Both the position numbers and the translations under genes were made by a program. Positions 15,350 to 22,808 of a DNA stretch of 25,038 bases are shown piece by piece. A model generated the notes under the pieces. The model saw only the letters and a list, made by a program, of their open reading frames with translations, had not been told where the DNA came from and made no database searches. Every line of letters starts with the position of its first letter. Position 1 is the first letter of the stretch. Source of the stretch: JBBILG01 sp037445085 (GTDB lineage Bacteria > Pseudomonadota > Gammaproteobacteria > Burkholderiales > Methylophilaceae); assembly GCA_037445085.1 (NCBI GenBank), contig JBBILG010000016.1:1-25038 (forward strand), read 5' to 3'.

Positions 15350-15655
15350 TCAGGTGATGCTGAAGAGCTTGCCGAAGTTGGCGATTTCCAGGATCTGGCG
15401 CACGGTGCCGCCGGGGTGCGACAGGCTCACCCTGACGTTGCGCGCTTCCGCCCGCTCCTTCAGCAGCAGTAGCATGCCGAGCGCGGAACTGTCGAGATAC
15501 TCGACCCGCTGCATGTCGATGTCCAACGTGCGGATGTCAGGGTGCGCCAGCACGGATTCGTAAGCCTTGCGGAAATCACTGTGGGTGTTGAAGTCGAAGC
15601 GTCCGGCGAGTGCGAGCACGGCGTGGTGATCGCTGATGCGCTGGCTGATCTGCAT
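15350..15655 (-). CDS. STAS-domain protein (anti-sigma factor antagonist-like)
   Basis: A 101-residue single STAS domain, the fold of SpoIIAA-type anti-anti-sigma factors. It shows the LALAGRFDFNTHSDFRKAY start, the TLDIDMQRVEYLDSSALGMLLLL core with the conserved phosphorylatable Ser of DSSALG, and a C-terminal VRQILEIANFGKLFSI helix. ATG at 15655 follows GAGG seven bases upstream. It is the first gene after the predicted che promoter, 23 bases before the short receptor. No anti-sigma kinase or phosphatase partner is in the window, so the partner is unknown. STAS proteins at the head of che operons are seen in other proteobacteria. Confidence 0.93.
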   Translation of the reverse strand: MQISQRISDHHAVLALAGRFDFNTHSDFRKAYESVLAHPDIRTLDIDMQRVEYLDSSALGMLLLLKERAEARNVRVSLSHPGGTVRQILEIANFGKLFSIT

Positions 15656-15723
15656 TGCTTGGCCTCTCCTGAGCCTGACGGGGGAGCGTTCGCTGTCGTT
15701 GCGGTCTGTCCAGCCGCAAGCGC

Positions 15724-15752
15724 AGCATAAGGGCGGCTGCGGATAAAGTCAA
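15724..15752 (-). promoter_or_regulatory. Sigma70-like promoter for the che operon
   Basis: On the minus strand TTGACT (15752-15747; five of six -35 bases) is followed after 17 bases by TATGCT (15729-15724; four of six -10 bases). The start site would be near 15717, about 60 bases before the STAS ATG. The -35 lies just beyond the fabI stop. This is the strongest promoter match I could see in the window; no flagellar sigma28 pattern was recognised here. Confidence 0.6.
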
Positions 15753-15760
15753 AGCCCTTG

Positions 15761-16576
15761 CTAGGACATGGATTCCACCGAACCCGCGGTGGTGGTGTTC
15801 ATGCCGCCATCCACATAGGTGATCTCGCCGGTGACGCCGCTGGCGAGATCGCTGCACAGGAAGGCGGAAACGTTGCCCACTTCCCCGATGGTGACATTGC
15901 GGCGCAGCGGGGCATGCTTCTCGTTGAAATCCAGCATCTTGTCGAAGCCGGCGATGCCGGAGGCCGCCAGGGTCCTGATGGGGCCGGCCGACACCGCGTT
16001 GACGCGGATGCCCCTGGGGCCCAGGCTTTGCGCCATGTAGCGCACGTTGGCTTCCAGGCTGGCCTTGGCTACGCCCATCACGTTGTAGTTGGGCATGGTG
16101 CGTTCGGCGCCGAGATAGCTGATGGTGAGCAGGGCGCCCTTGCGGCCCTGCATCATGGGGTAGCCCGCCTTGGCCAGGGCGGCGAAGCTGTAGGAGCTGA
16201 TGTCGTGGGCGATGCGGAAGTTCTCGCGGGTGACGCCGTCCAGATAGTCGCCGGCCAATGCCTCGCGCGGGGCGAAGGCCACCGAATGCACGATGATGTC
16301 GAGGCCGTCCCAGTGCCGGCCCANNNNNNNNNNNNNNNNNNNNNNNNNNNNNNNNNNNNNNNNNNNNNNGGCGTCTTCGGCCACGTCGCAGGGGAACACC
16401 AGCGCCGAGCCGAATTCGGCGGCCAGCCTGGCGACACGTTCGCGGTGCTTTTCCGCCTGGTAGGAGAAGGCGAGTTCGGCGCCCTCGCGCTGCATGGCCT
16501 CGGCGATGCCATAGGCGATGGAGCGGTTGCTGAGCATGCCGACGATGAGGGCGCGTTTTCCGGCGAGAAATGCCAT
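15761..16576 (-). CDS. fabI: Enoyl-ACP reductase FabI (contains assembly gap)
   Basis: An NADH-dependent enoyl-acyl-carrier-protein reductase of fatty-acid synthesis, 271 codons against about 262 in E. coli. The N-terminal nucleotide-binding stretch is ALIVGMLSNRSIAYGIA, with CDVAED further on. The active site is complete: the SYLGAERTMPNYNVMGVAK segment gives both tyrosines and the lysine of Y-x6-K. The C-terminal part AGPIRTLAASGI and YVDGGMNTT is typical. ATG at 16576 is preceded by GTGGAG six bases away; a GTG at 16588 is an unlikely alternative overlapping the previous stop. Forty-six N hide about 16 residues after CDVAEDA. It lies 11 bases after an ABC permease gene, so it is probably co-transcribed with that transporter. 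Confidence 0.96.
   Translation of the reverse strand: MAFLAGKRALIVGMLSNRSIAYGIAEAMQREGAELAFSYQAEKHRERVARLAAEFGSALVFPCDVAEDAXXXXXXXXXXXXXXXXGRHWDGLDIIVHSVAFAPREALAGDYLDGVTRENFRIAHDISSYSFAALAKAGYPMMQGRKGALLTISYLGAERTMPNYNVMGVAKASLEANVRYMAQSLGPRGIRVNAVSAGPIRTLAASGIAGFDKMLDFNEKHAPLRRNVTIGEVGNVSAFLCSDLASGVTGEITYVDGGMNTTTAGSVESMS
16324..16369. other. Assembly gap (46 N) inside fabI
   Basis: Forty-six N interrupt fabI between CDVAEDA and the segment ending RHWDGLDIIVHSV. The frame is the same on both sides. In other FabI proteins about 15-16 residues separate these segments, so the gap length is probably right. Confidence 0.95.
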
Positions 16577-16587
16577 GGTGGTCTCCA

Positions 16588-17403
16588 CTAACTGTTTTTT
16601 GTCGTTCTCGGGTCGAGCGCGTCGCGCAGCCCTTCCCCGAGCAGATTATATCCCAACACGGCGAGCAGGATGGCCAGGCCCGGGAAGACCGACAGCCACC
16701 AGGCGAACTCGATGTATTCCTTGCCGTCGGTGAGGATGTTGCCCCAGGATGCCTGCGGCGGTTGCACGCCCAGACCGAGGAAGGACAGCCCGGATTCCAC
16801 CAGCACCGCGCTGGCCACGCCCAGCACCGCGCTGACGATGATGGGGGTGAGGCTGTTGGGCAGGAGATGCCGGAAGATCAGGCGGCCATCCTGCGCGCCC
16901 AGCGTCTGCGCGGCCAGCACGAACTCGCGCTCGCGCAGGCTCAGGAATTCGGCGCGCACCAGGCGGGTCACGCCCATCCACGAAGTGAGGCCGATGACGA
17001 TCATGATGTTCCAGATCGATGGCGTGAGGAAGGCGATGACGGCGAGGATGAGAAAGAAGGTGGGGATGGACAGCATCACGTCCACCAGGCGCATGATGAA
17101 GGTGTCCACCCAGCCGCGGTAGTAGCCGGCCAGCGCACCCAGCACCACGCCGATCAGGGTGGCGATGCCGACGGCGACGAGGCCGACCAGCAGCGAGATG
17201 CGCGCGCCGTGGAGCATGCGCGAGTACACGTCGCGTCCCAGGCCGTCGGTACCCATCCAGTGTTCGGCGGAGGGCGGCAGCAGAATGGCGTGCACGTCGA
17301 TGGCGTCCGGGTCGTAGGGTGCGATCCACGGGGCCAGCAGGGCGAGCAGCCCCACCGTGGAGACGATGGCGAACCCCCAGCGGGCCAGCGGGTTGGATAA
17401 CAT
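16588..17403 (-). CDS. ABC transporter permease, DppC/OppC type
   Basis: A 271-residue inner-membrane permease of a peptide/nickel-type ABC importer. An N-terminal helix (about 11-28) is followed by the OppC-like loop APYDPDAI ... HWMGTDGLGRDVYSRMLHGARISL and five further helices. The EAA loop that contacts the ATPase is visible as REREFVLAAQTLGAQDGRLIFRHLLPN. The ATG at 17403 has GAGGGG just upstream. It lies five bases after the paired DppB-type permease and just before fabI. Substrate could be peptides or other small solutes; it cannot be read from the permease. Confidence 0.94.
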   Translation of the reverse strand: MLSNPLARWGFAIVSTVGLLALLAPWIAPYDPDAIDVHAILLPPSAEHWMGTDGLGRDVYSRMLHGARISLLVGLVAVGIATLIGVVLGALAGYYRGWVDTFIMRLVDVMLSIPTFFLILAVIAFLTPSIWNIMIVIGLTSWMGVTRLVRAEFLSLREREFVLAAQTLGAQDGRLIFRHLLPNSLTPIIVSAVLGVASAVLVESGLSFLGLGVQPPQASWGNILTDGKEYIEFAWWLSVFPGLAILLAVLGYNLLGEGLRDALDPRTTKNS

Positions 17404-17408
17404 GCCCC

Positions 17409-18428
17409 TCAACGTGTCACCCCCCGCCGCACGCGCGGATCCGCCCAGGCATAGGCCAGGTCGGCGAGCAGGTTGCCGAGCAGGGTGAGCGCTGCGCCTA
17501 TGGTGAGGATGCCCATGACCACCGGGAAGTCGCGCATCAGCACGGCGTCGTAGAACAGCTTGCCCATGCCGGGGATGGCGAACAGCGATTCGGCGATGAC
17601 CGAGCCGCCGATCAGGCCGGGAATGGACAGGCCGAGCAGGGTGATGAGCGGCAGCAGGGCATTGCGCAGGGCGTGCCGGTAGATCACGGCATTCTCCGGC
17701 AGGCCCTTGGCACGCGCGGTGGTGATGTAGTCCTGGTGCAGCACTTCCAGCATGCCGTTGCGCACGTACAGCGTGATGCCGGCCAGCCCGCCCAGCGCCG
17801 AGACGAACACCGGCAATACCAGGTGGCGCGCCAGATCGAGCATTTGTGCAGGCCAGCTCAACTGTTCGAAGCCCAGGCTGCGCAGGCCGGAGATCGGCAG
17901 CCAGCCGTTGACCACGCCCATCCAGTACATCAGCAGCAGCGCCAGCCAGAAGCCGGGCACGGCGAAGCCGACGAAGACCGACACGGTGATGATGCGATCC
18001 GGCGGGCGGTTCCGGTGCCGCGCCGCCACCACGCCGAGCGGTAGCGCCACCAGCAGGATGAGCAGCAGGCTGATGACGTTGATGAGAAGGGTGATGGGCA
18101 GGGCCTCCTGGATCATACCCTTGACGACGTTGCCTTCGGCATCCTCCTGCTGCCAGAACACCGGGCGCTGGTGGCTGGCGAAGGAATGGCCGAAGTCCAG
18201 CGTCGCCATGCGCTTGAACCACAGGCCGTACTGCACCAGCAGTGGCTCGTCCAGGTTATACAGCTCGCGCAATTTTTGCCGCGATTCCTCGCCGGCCTTG
18301 GGGTCGAAGCCGGCTTCGGTGGTGGTGATGTCGCCTGGCGCCAGGTGCATGATGAGGAAGGAGATCAGGCTGATGCCGATGAGCAGCGGCACCATCCAGA
18401 GCAGGCGTTTGATCAGGTAGCGCGTCAT
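17409..18428 (-). CDS. ABC transporter permease, DppB/OppB type
   Basis: A 339-residue partner permease. The N-terminus MTRYLIKRLLWMVPLLIGISLISF and the following LAPGD motif are typical of OppB/DppB. A periplasmic segment of about 70 residues (LRELYNLDEPLLVQYGLWFKR, then DFGHSFASHQ) is followed by five helices. The EAA loop is visible as DYITTARAKGLPENAVIYRHALRNALLP. Five bases separate it from the DppC-type permease; a 96-base gap with nothing recognisable separates it from the substrate-binding protein. No ATP-binding subunit is encoded in the window, so the importer must use ATPases encoded elsewhere. Confidence 0.95.
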   Translation of the reverse strand: MTRYLIKRLLWMVPLLIGISLISFLIMHLAPGDITTTEAGFDPKAGEESRQKLRELYNLDEPLLVQYGLWFKRMATLDFGHSFASHQRPVFWQQEDAEGNVVKGMIQEALPITLLINVISLLLILLVALPLGVVAARHRNRPPDRIITVSVFVGFAVPGFWLALLLMYWMGVVNGWLPISGLRSLGFEQLSWPAQMLDLARHLVLPVFVSALGGLAGITLYVRNGMLEVLHQDYITTARAKGLPENAVIYRHALRNALLPLITLLGLSIPGLIGGSVIAESLFAIPGMGKLFYDAVLMRDFPVVMGILTIGAALTLLGNLLADLAYAWADPRVRRGVTR

Positions 18429-18524
18429 GGGAGATGTCTTTCGGCCACAGGGGTCACGGCGCGCGTGGAGGTCGGGCGGCGTGTCTTTCCATGCATTCGG
18501 TGCGTTCCGTGGCTGGCATGGACA

Positions 18525-20183
18525 TCATGGCGCGATCTCGTTGCGGCGCAGCGCCTGCGGAATATACCACTGGTGCGCGTTGTGGCCTATGCCGGCCGGC
18601 GGCGCCGGGTCGGGAATGCCCTTGACCCGCTTGTGCACCGCCGAGAGGCCGTAGCCGGCATAGAGGTACACCACCGGACTGTCTTCCAGCAGGATTTCGG
18701 CGAAACGGTGGTAGATCTGCATGCGCTTGTCGGGGTCCAGCTCCAGCCGCCCCTGTTCCAGCAGCCGGTCCACCTGCGGGTTGGCGTAGCCGATGAAGTT
18801 GAACTGCCCCGGCCCCTGCTGCGAGGAATGCCAGATGTTGTACTGATCCGGCTCCACGCCCAGGCTCCAGCCCAGCACCACTGCATCGAAGTCGCCGGTC
18901 TTGATGAAGCGGCTGATGAAGCTCGCCCACTCGATGGTGCGGATGCTGGTCTTGATGCCGATATCTTGCAGGCGCCGCTGGATCAGCGTGGCGGTGGCGG
19001 CGCGCGGTTTGTTGCCGTTGTTGGTGAGAATCTCGAAGGTGAGCGGCCGGCCGTCGCGGTCGAGGATGCCGTCGCCGTTGCGGTCGGCGTAACCGGCCTC
19101 CTGCAGCAGGCGGCGTGCCTTGGCCGGGTCGTAGGGGTAAGGCTGGAGATCGGGGTTGCTCCAGCGCGTGCCCGGCTTGTAGGGCGAGGCGACCGGCTCG
19201 CCCAGGCCGAGCAGCACGCCGTCGATGATTTCCTGTTTGTCGATGGCGTAGTTGATGGCCTGGCGCACGCGCACGTCATCGAAGGGCGCGCGCTTGAGGT
19301 TGAAGCCGAGATAGGTGGAGGCGTTGCCCAGTTCCTTGTACAAGGCGATGCGGCGGTTGAGCTGCGGGCGTGCCGGGACGATGCGGGCGTACTGGATGGG
19401 GGTCAGTCCCATGATGTCGATGTGGTCGGCCATCAGTTCCAGGAACTGCGAGGCCGGATCGGGGATGAAGCGCGAAACCAGGCGCTCGATGCGGGCGGGG
19501 CCCTGGCTGGCGAGCGGGTTGCGCCGCAGCGAGATGCGCTCGCCGTGCTTCCACTCTTCGAGCCGGTAGTAGTGGCTGCCCACCGGCTTGCGCGCGAAGG
19601 CGGTGGTGTTGATGTCCTGGCCGGCGAGCAGGTGTTGGGGCAGGATGTGCAGCCCCGCCCAGGAGGCCAGCGCCGGTGCGTAGGGCTGGTCGTAGGTGAC
19701 GCGGAAGGTGAGCGGGTCGGGTGCCTCGGCGCGCTTGACCAGCTTGTAGTCGGCGGCATAGGGGGTGCGCGTGTTGTCGTCGGTGACGAGCCGCCAGGTG
19801 AACAGCACGTCGGCGCTGGTGAGCGGCTTGCCGTCGGCCCAGCGCAGGTCGGGGTTGAGGCGGAAGACAATGGTCCGGTGGTCGTGCGAAACGCGCCAGG
19901 ATTGCGCCAACTCGCCTTCCAGTTCCAGGTTGGCGTCGTAGCGCAACAGGCTGTTGAAGAGGTAGCCGGCGATGGCCGAGGCGGCGGATTCCCCGGCCAG
20001 CATGGCGATGAGTCCGCTCGGCTCGCCGCCCATGGCATTGATCAGGGTGCCGCCATCCTCCGGCGCATGGGCGGCATCCAGGGCGGCGGACGGCAGTCGT
20101 TCGCGCTCGCCGCAGCCCGCCAGCAGCAGCGGCAGGCACAGCAGAATGGCGGAGACGGCCGCGCGGGCGGTGTGCATGGCCAT
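18525..20183 (-). CDS. Peptide-type ABC substrate-binding lipoprotein (SBP family 5)
   Basis: A 552-residue periplasmic binding lipoprotein. A signal peptide ends in the lipobox LAGC with Cys24. The mature part has family 5 features: GGTLINAMGGEPSGLI near the start, LAQSWRVSHDHRTIVFRLNPDLRWADGKPLTSADVLFTW (about 93-131), then VRQAINYAIDKQEIID and KARRLLQEAGYADRNGDGILDRDG. The last is a DxDxDG-like acidic loop at about 364-375, seen in many family 5 proteins and possibly Ca2+-binding. ATG at 20183 is used; ATG two codons later is equally possible and neither has a clear ribosome site. It follows mltD by 13 bases and precedes the permeases. Ligand is probably an oligopeptide or murein-derived peptide given mltD next door; that is inference. 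Confidence 0.94.
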   Translation of the reverse strand: MAMHTARAAVSAILLCLPLLLAGCGERERLPSAALDAAHAPEDGGTLINAMGGEPSGLIAMLAGESAASAIAGYLFNSLLRYDANLELEGELAQSWRVSHDHRTIVFRLNPDLRWADGKPLTSADVLFTWRLVTDDNTRTPYAADYKLVKRAEAPDPLTFRVTYDQPYAPALASWAGLHILPQHLLAGQDINTTAFARKPVGSHYYRLEEWKHGERISLRRNPLASQGPARIERLVSRFIPDPASQFLELMADHIDIMGLTPIQYARIVPARPQLNRRIALYKELGNASTYLGFNLKRAPFDDVRVRQAINYAIDKQEIIDGVLLGLGEPVASPYKPGTRWSNPDLQPYPYDPAKARRLLQEAGYADRNGDGILDRDGRPLTFEILTNNGNKPRAATATLIQRRLQDIGIKTSIRTIEWASFISRFIKTGDFDAVVLGWSLGVEPDQYNIWHSSQQGPGQFNFIGYANPQVDRLLEQGRLELDPDKRMQIYHRFAEILLEDSPVVYLYAGYGLSAVHKRVKGIPDPAPPAGIGHNAHQWYIPQALRRNEIAP

Positions 20184-20196
20184 GGCCGGCCCGCGC

Positions 20197-21918
20197 TCAG
20201 GCGGCGTCCACGGTGAGGATGGTCAGCCTGTCTCCCGGCACGATATGGCTGCTACGCAGGTTGTTCCAGCGCCGGATGTCGTTCACCGCCACATCGAACT
20301 TGCGCGCGATGGTGCTCAGAGTGTCGCCCTTGCGCACCACGTAGTGCAGCCTGGCCGGGGCTTTTGCCACGACCGGCCCGCCCGGCGCGGCATGCTCCAG
20401 CAGCAGTGTCTGGCCCGGCTGCAGGCGGTGGCTCTTGAGCTGGTTGGCGGCGATCAGCGCGCGCGTGGTGGTGCCATAGCGCCGGGCGATCGAACTCAGG
20501 GTGTCGCCGCGGTTGACGACATGACGCAGCGTCCCGCCGGCCGGCTCCGCGACTGGCGCCCGGGCCGTTTCCGTCGCCACCGGGGTGACGGGTCCGGTCT
20601 CGCCGCGCCGCGGCACCAGGAGCTGGCGCGGCGCATCGAGGCTGGCCATGGCCGGCAGATCGTTGATCTCGCGCAACCGGTCCACGCCGATGCCGAACTT
20701 GCGGGCAATGCCATCCAGGCGTTCGCCGCGCCGCGCCTGATAGGTCTGCCAGCTCACCAGCGGCCGGTCGTAGCTGGCGAGATTCTCGGCGAAGGTCACT
20801 TCCGCGCCCATCGGCAGCAGGATTTCATGACGGCCCTTGCCGGTCGCGGTGAGTAGCGGACGGTTGTACTTCGGGTTGAGCGAGAGGAATTCTTCCAGCG
20901 AAATGCCGGCCAGCTTGGCCGCGACATGGGCGTCGATCTGCTCGGGTGCGCTCACGGTGGTGAAATAGGGCGCATTGGCGATGGGCGGGATGTCCAGGCC
21001 GTAGCGTTCCGGATGGCTGACGATGTTCTTCGCCGCCAGCAATTTGGGGACGTATTCCCGGGTTTCCACCGGCAGCTCCAGGCTCTGGTAGTCGGTGGGC
21101 AGGCCGCGCTTGCGGTTGCGCTCGATGGCGCGCATCACCGTGCCTTCGCCGGCATTGTAGGCGGCCAGCGCCAGCTCCCAACTGCCGAACATGACGTGCA
21201 GCTTCTGCAGATAGGTGAGCGCGGCATCGGTGGCGGCCAGCACGTCGCGGCGCTTGTCCACCCACCAGTTCTGCTTGAGGCCGAAACTCCGGCCGGTGGA
21301 GGGGATGAACTGCCAGATGCCGGCGGCGTGGCTGCGCGAGTAGGCCTGCGGATTGAAGGCGCTCTCGATCATGGGCAGCAGCGCGATTTCCGACGGCATG
21401 CCGCGCTTTTCCACTTCCTCGACGATGTGGTAGAGGTATTTCTGGCTGCGGTCCATCATGCGGCGCACATAATCCGGCCGGCTGGCATACCAGTTTTCAT
21501 GCTTGCGCGTGTGCGGCGAATTCAGCTCGGGCAGGGCGTAGCCGGCGCGGATGCGCTCCAGCAGGTCGACCTCGCCGTCCTCGCCAAGGGGGAGGGGCTG
21601 TGCGTCGGTGATCTCGTAGGAAAATGCCAGCGGTGCGTTTCCGTAGCCGGCCGCATCGTCGAGGATAATCAGTTCGTCGCCGTAGGCGTTGGTATCGGCA
21701 TGGGCGGAATGCACCGCCGGCAAGGCCAGCGCGGCCAGCAGGGCCAGCGCCAGTGGAGGTGCTGGAGAGTCTTGAACCAGTGAGCGAGCGGGAGGCAGCG
21801 CAAGGCGCGCGGCGTGCGGAACGCAGGACAGATCATGCAGATCGGCGAGCGGGCGAGCCCCGCGCAACGCGGCGATTCGCTCGCGCAGCCACTTGGGCAG
21901 GGCTTTCCTTGCAGGCAT
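20197..21918 (-). CDS. mltD: Membrane-bound lytic murein transglycosylase D with LysM repeats, unusual N-terminus
   Basis: A 573-residue (from ATG 21918) periplasmic enzyme that cleaves glycan strands of peptidoglycan. The SLT domain has catalytic Glu185 in LLPMIESAFNPQAYS, then HAAGIWQFIPSTGRSFGL and ALAAYNAGEGTVMRAI. Three LysM-like modules follow at the C-terminus; the last two are clear (VVNRGDTLSSIARRYG, VVRKGDTLSTIARKF). The N-terminus is odd: 50 or so charged residues come before the expected signal peptide core PLALALLAALALPAVHSAHA. That extension is encoded by a copy of a dispersed repeat (21769-21932). No lipobox is present, unlike E. coli MltD. A TTG at 21936 is an alternative start; both lie downstream of the predicted promoter. 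Whether export still works needs testing. Confidence 0.9.
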   Translation of the reverse strand: MPARKALPKWLRERIAALRGARPLADLHDLSCVPHAARLALPPARSLVQDSPAPPLALALLAALALPAVHSAHADTNAYGDELIILDDAAGYGNAPLAFSYEITDAQPLPLGEDGEVDLLERIRAGYALPELNSPHTRKHENWYASRPDYVRRMMDRSQKYLYHIVEEVEKRGMPSEIALLPMIESAFNPQAYSRSHAAGIWQFIPSTGRSFGLKQNWWVDKRRDVLAATDAALTYLQKLHVMFGSWELALAAYNAGEGTVMRAIERNRKRGLPTDYQSLELPVETREYVPKLLAAKNIVSHPERYGLDIPPIANAPYFTTVSAPEQIDAHVAAKLAGISLEEFLSLNPKYNRPLLTATGKGRHEILLPMGAEVTFAENLASYDRPLVSWQTYQARRGERLDGIARKFGIGVDRLREINDLPAMASLDAPRQLLVPRRGETGPVTPVATETARAPVAEPAGGTLRHVVNRGDTLSSIARRYGTTTRALIAANQLKSHRLQPGQTLLLEHAAPGGPVVAKAPARLHYVVRKGDTLSTIARKFDVAVNDIRRWNNLRSSHIVPGDRLTILTVDAA

Positions 21919-21932
21919 CAGGGGATTCCAGT
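21769..21932 (+). repeat. Dispersed repeat, copy A (inside 5' end of mltD)
   Basis: This segment resembles 24696-24844 in reverse orientation. Shared blocks in order are TTGAACC (TTAGAACC in copy B), GGCGCGC, GGAACGCAG, ACAG, CA(C/T)GCA, GGCGAG, CCGCGCAA and GGGCA. Read on the minus strand it encodes LRGARPLADLHDLSCVPHAARLA, and copy B in the matching frame gives LRGTRSSPSLRVLSGRCVPGAPHLA. Edges are approximate. The copies are diverged, so this is an old element. Confidence 0.6.
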
Positions 21933-21949
21933 CATGCAAAATTCCTGCA

Positions 21950-21978
21950 ATGCTAGACGCCGGGGTGGCGCAAGTCAA
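21950..21978 (-). promoter_or_regulatory. Sigma70-like promoter for mltD
   Basis: On the minus strand TTGACT (21978-21973) and TAGCAT (21955-21950) are separated by 17 bases, matching five and four of six consensus bases. The start site would be near 21943, about 25 bases before the ATG at 21918. It lies in a locally AT-rich gap after gloB and upstream of the repeat copy within mltD. Confidence 0.55.
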
Positions 21979-22004
21979 GCCTGTGACAAAATAAAATTTA
22001 TCAA

Positions 22005-22808
22005 TCAAATTATGGGATTAGGATATGTTAACGGGTACTGGAAGGCGTTCTTGCGCTCACGCAGGAAACAGAAGACGCGCTCCGCATCGTCTGCCGGCAC
22101 TTGGTGCTGCCGCAGCAATTCACGCAGCAGTGGCGCCGGCCGGTCGCAGCGCAGGAAAGGGTTGGTGGCGCGCTCCAGCGCGATGCTGGTGGGCAGGGTG
22201 GGAAAATGCTGCGTGCGCAGCCGGGCGGTTTCCGCGGCGCGCGCCCTGAGTGCCGGGTTATCCGGGTCCACGCCGAGGGCGAAGCGGATGTTGGCCTCGG
22301 TGTATTCGTGCGCGCAGTAGGCCAGCGTGTGCTCCGGCAGGGCCGCCAGGCGCTGCAGGGAACGGTGGAGCTGCCGGCAATCGCCTTGGAACACGCGGCC
22401 GCAGCCGCAGCCGAACAGCGTATCGCCGCAGAACAGATGGGGTGGCGCGTAATAGGCTACGTGATCCAGCGTGTGCCCGGGAATTTCCATGACCCGCAGG
22501 ACGAGTCCCGGCCTGTCGAGTTCCACCCGGTCACCTTCGGCCGTCGGGCGGTGGGGGAAGGTATAATGGCCGGCGCGCGGCGCATGCGCGACACACTGAG
22601 GACAGGCCGCCAGCAGCTCGGCGACGCCGTCCTGGTGGTCGTGGTGGTGGTGGGTGACCAGGATGGCATCGAGCGCAAGCCCGCGCCGACGCAGTTCGGA
22701 GAGTACCGGTGTCGCGTCGCCGGGATCGACCACGGCGGCATGGCCGCGGTCGTGCAGCAGCCAGATGTAGTTGTCCCGGAAAGCCGGGATGGGGATAATC
22801 TCGACCAT
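22005..22808 (-). CDS. gloB: Hydroxyacylglutathione hydrolase (glyoxalase II)
   Basis: A 267-residue metallo-beta-lactamase-fold enzyme that hydrolyses S-lactoylglutathione to lactate and glutathione, completing methylglyoxal detoxification. Binuclear metal ligands are visible: THHHHDHQDG gives His53, His55, Asp57 and His58; GHT gives His112; CGDTLF gives Asp129; CAHEYT gives His167. The C-terminal NPFLRC is typical. ATG at 22808 starts the conserved MVEIIPIPAFRDNYIW; GTG at 22823 would add five residues. No ribosome site precedes the ATG. Its start codon overlaps that of the divergent methyltransferase gene. Its stop lies just before the mltD promoter region. Confidence 0.96.
   Translation of the reverse strand: MVEIIPIPAFRDNYIWLLHDRGHAAVVDPGDATPVLSELRRRGLALDAILVTHHHHDHQDGVAELLAACPQCVAHAPRAGHYTFPHRPTAEGDRVELDRPGLVLRVMEIPGHTLDHVAYYAPPHLFCGDTLFGCGCGRVFQGDCRQLHRSLQRLAALPEHTLAYCAHEYTEANIRFALGVDPDNPALRARAAETARLRTQHFPTLPTSIALERATNPFLRCDRPAPLLRELLRQHQVPADDAERVFCFLRERKNAFQYPLTYPNPII

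Noticed and set aside
18429..18524. Possible regulatory element or small gene between the binding protein and the DppB-type permease
   Set aside because: No promoter, hairpin with U-tract or credible short reading frame could be supported in these 96 bases.
18171..20216. Open frame of about 680 codons on the plus strand opposite the ABC binding protein and permease
   Set aside because: Antisense shadow of a lipoprotein gene with clear lipobox and family 5 motifs.
20197..20620. LysM repeats considered as a DNA tandem repeat
   Set aside because: They are ordinary diverged protein domains of MltD with unequal spacing and no DNA-level periodicity.
21919..22008. MltD start at the far-upstream TTG at 22008
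   Set aside because: It lies upstream of the predicted promoter, overlaps the gloB stop and would add a segment unlike any signal peptide. ATG 21918 (or TTG 21936) is downstream of the promoter.
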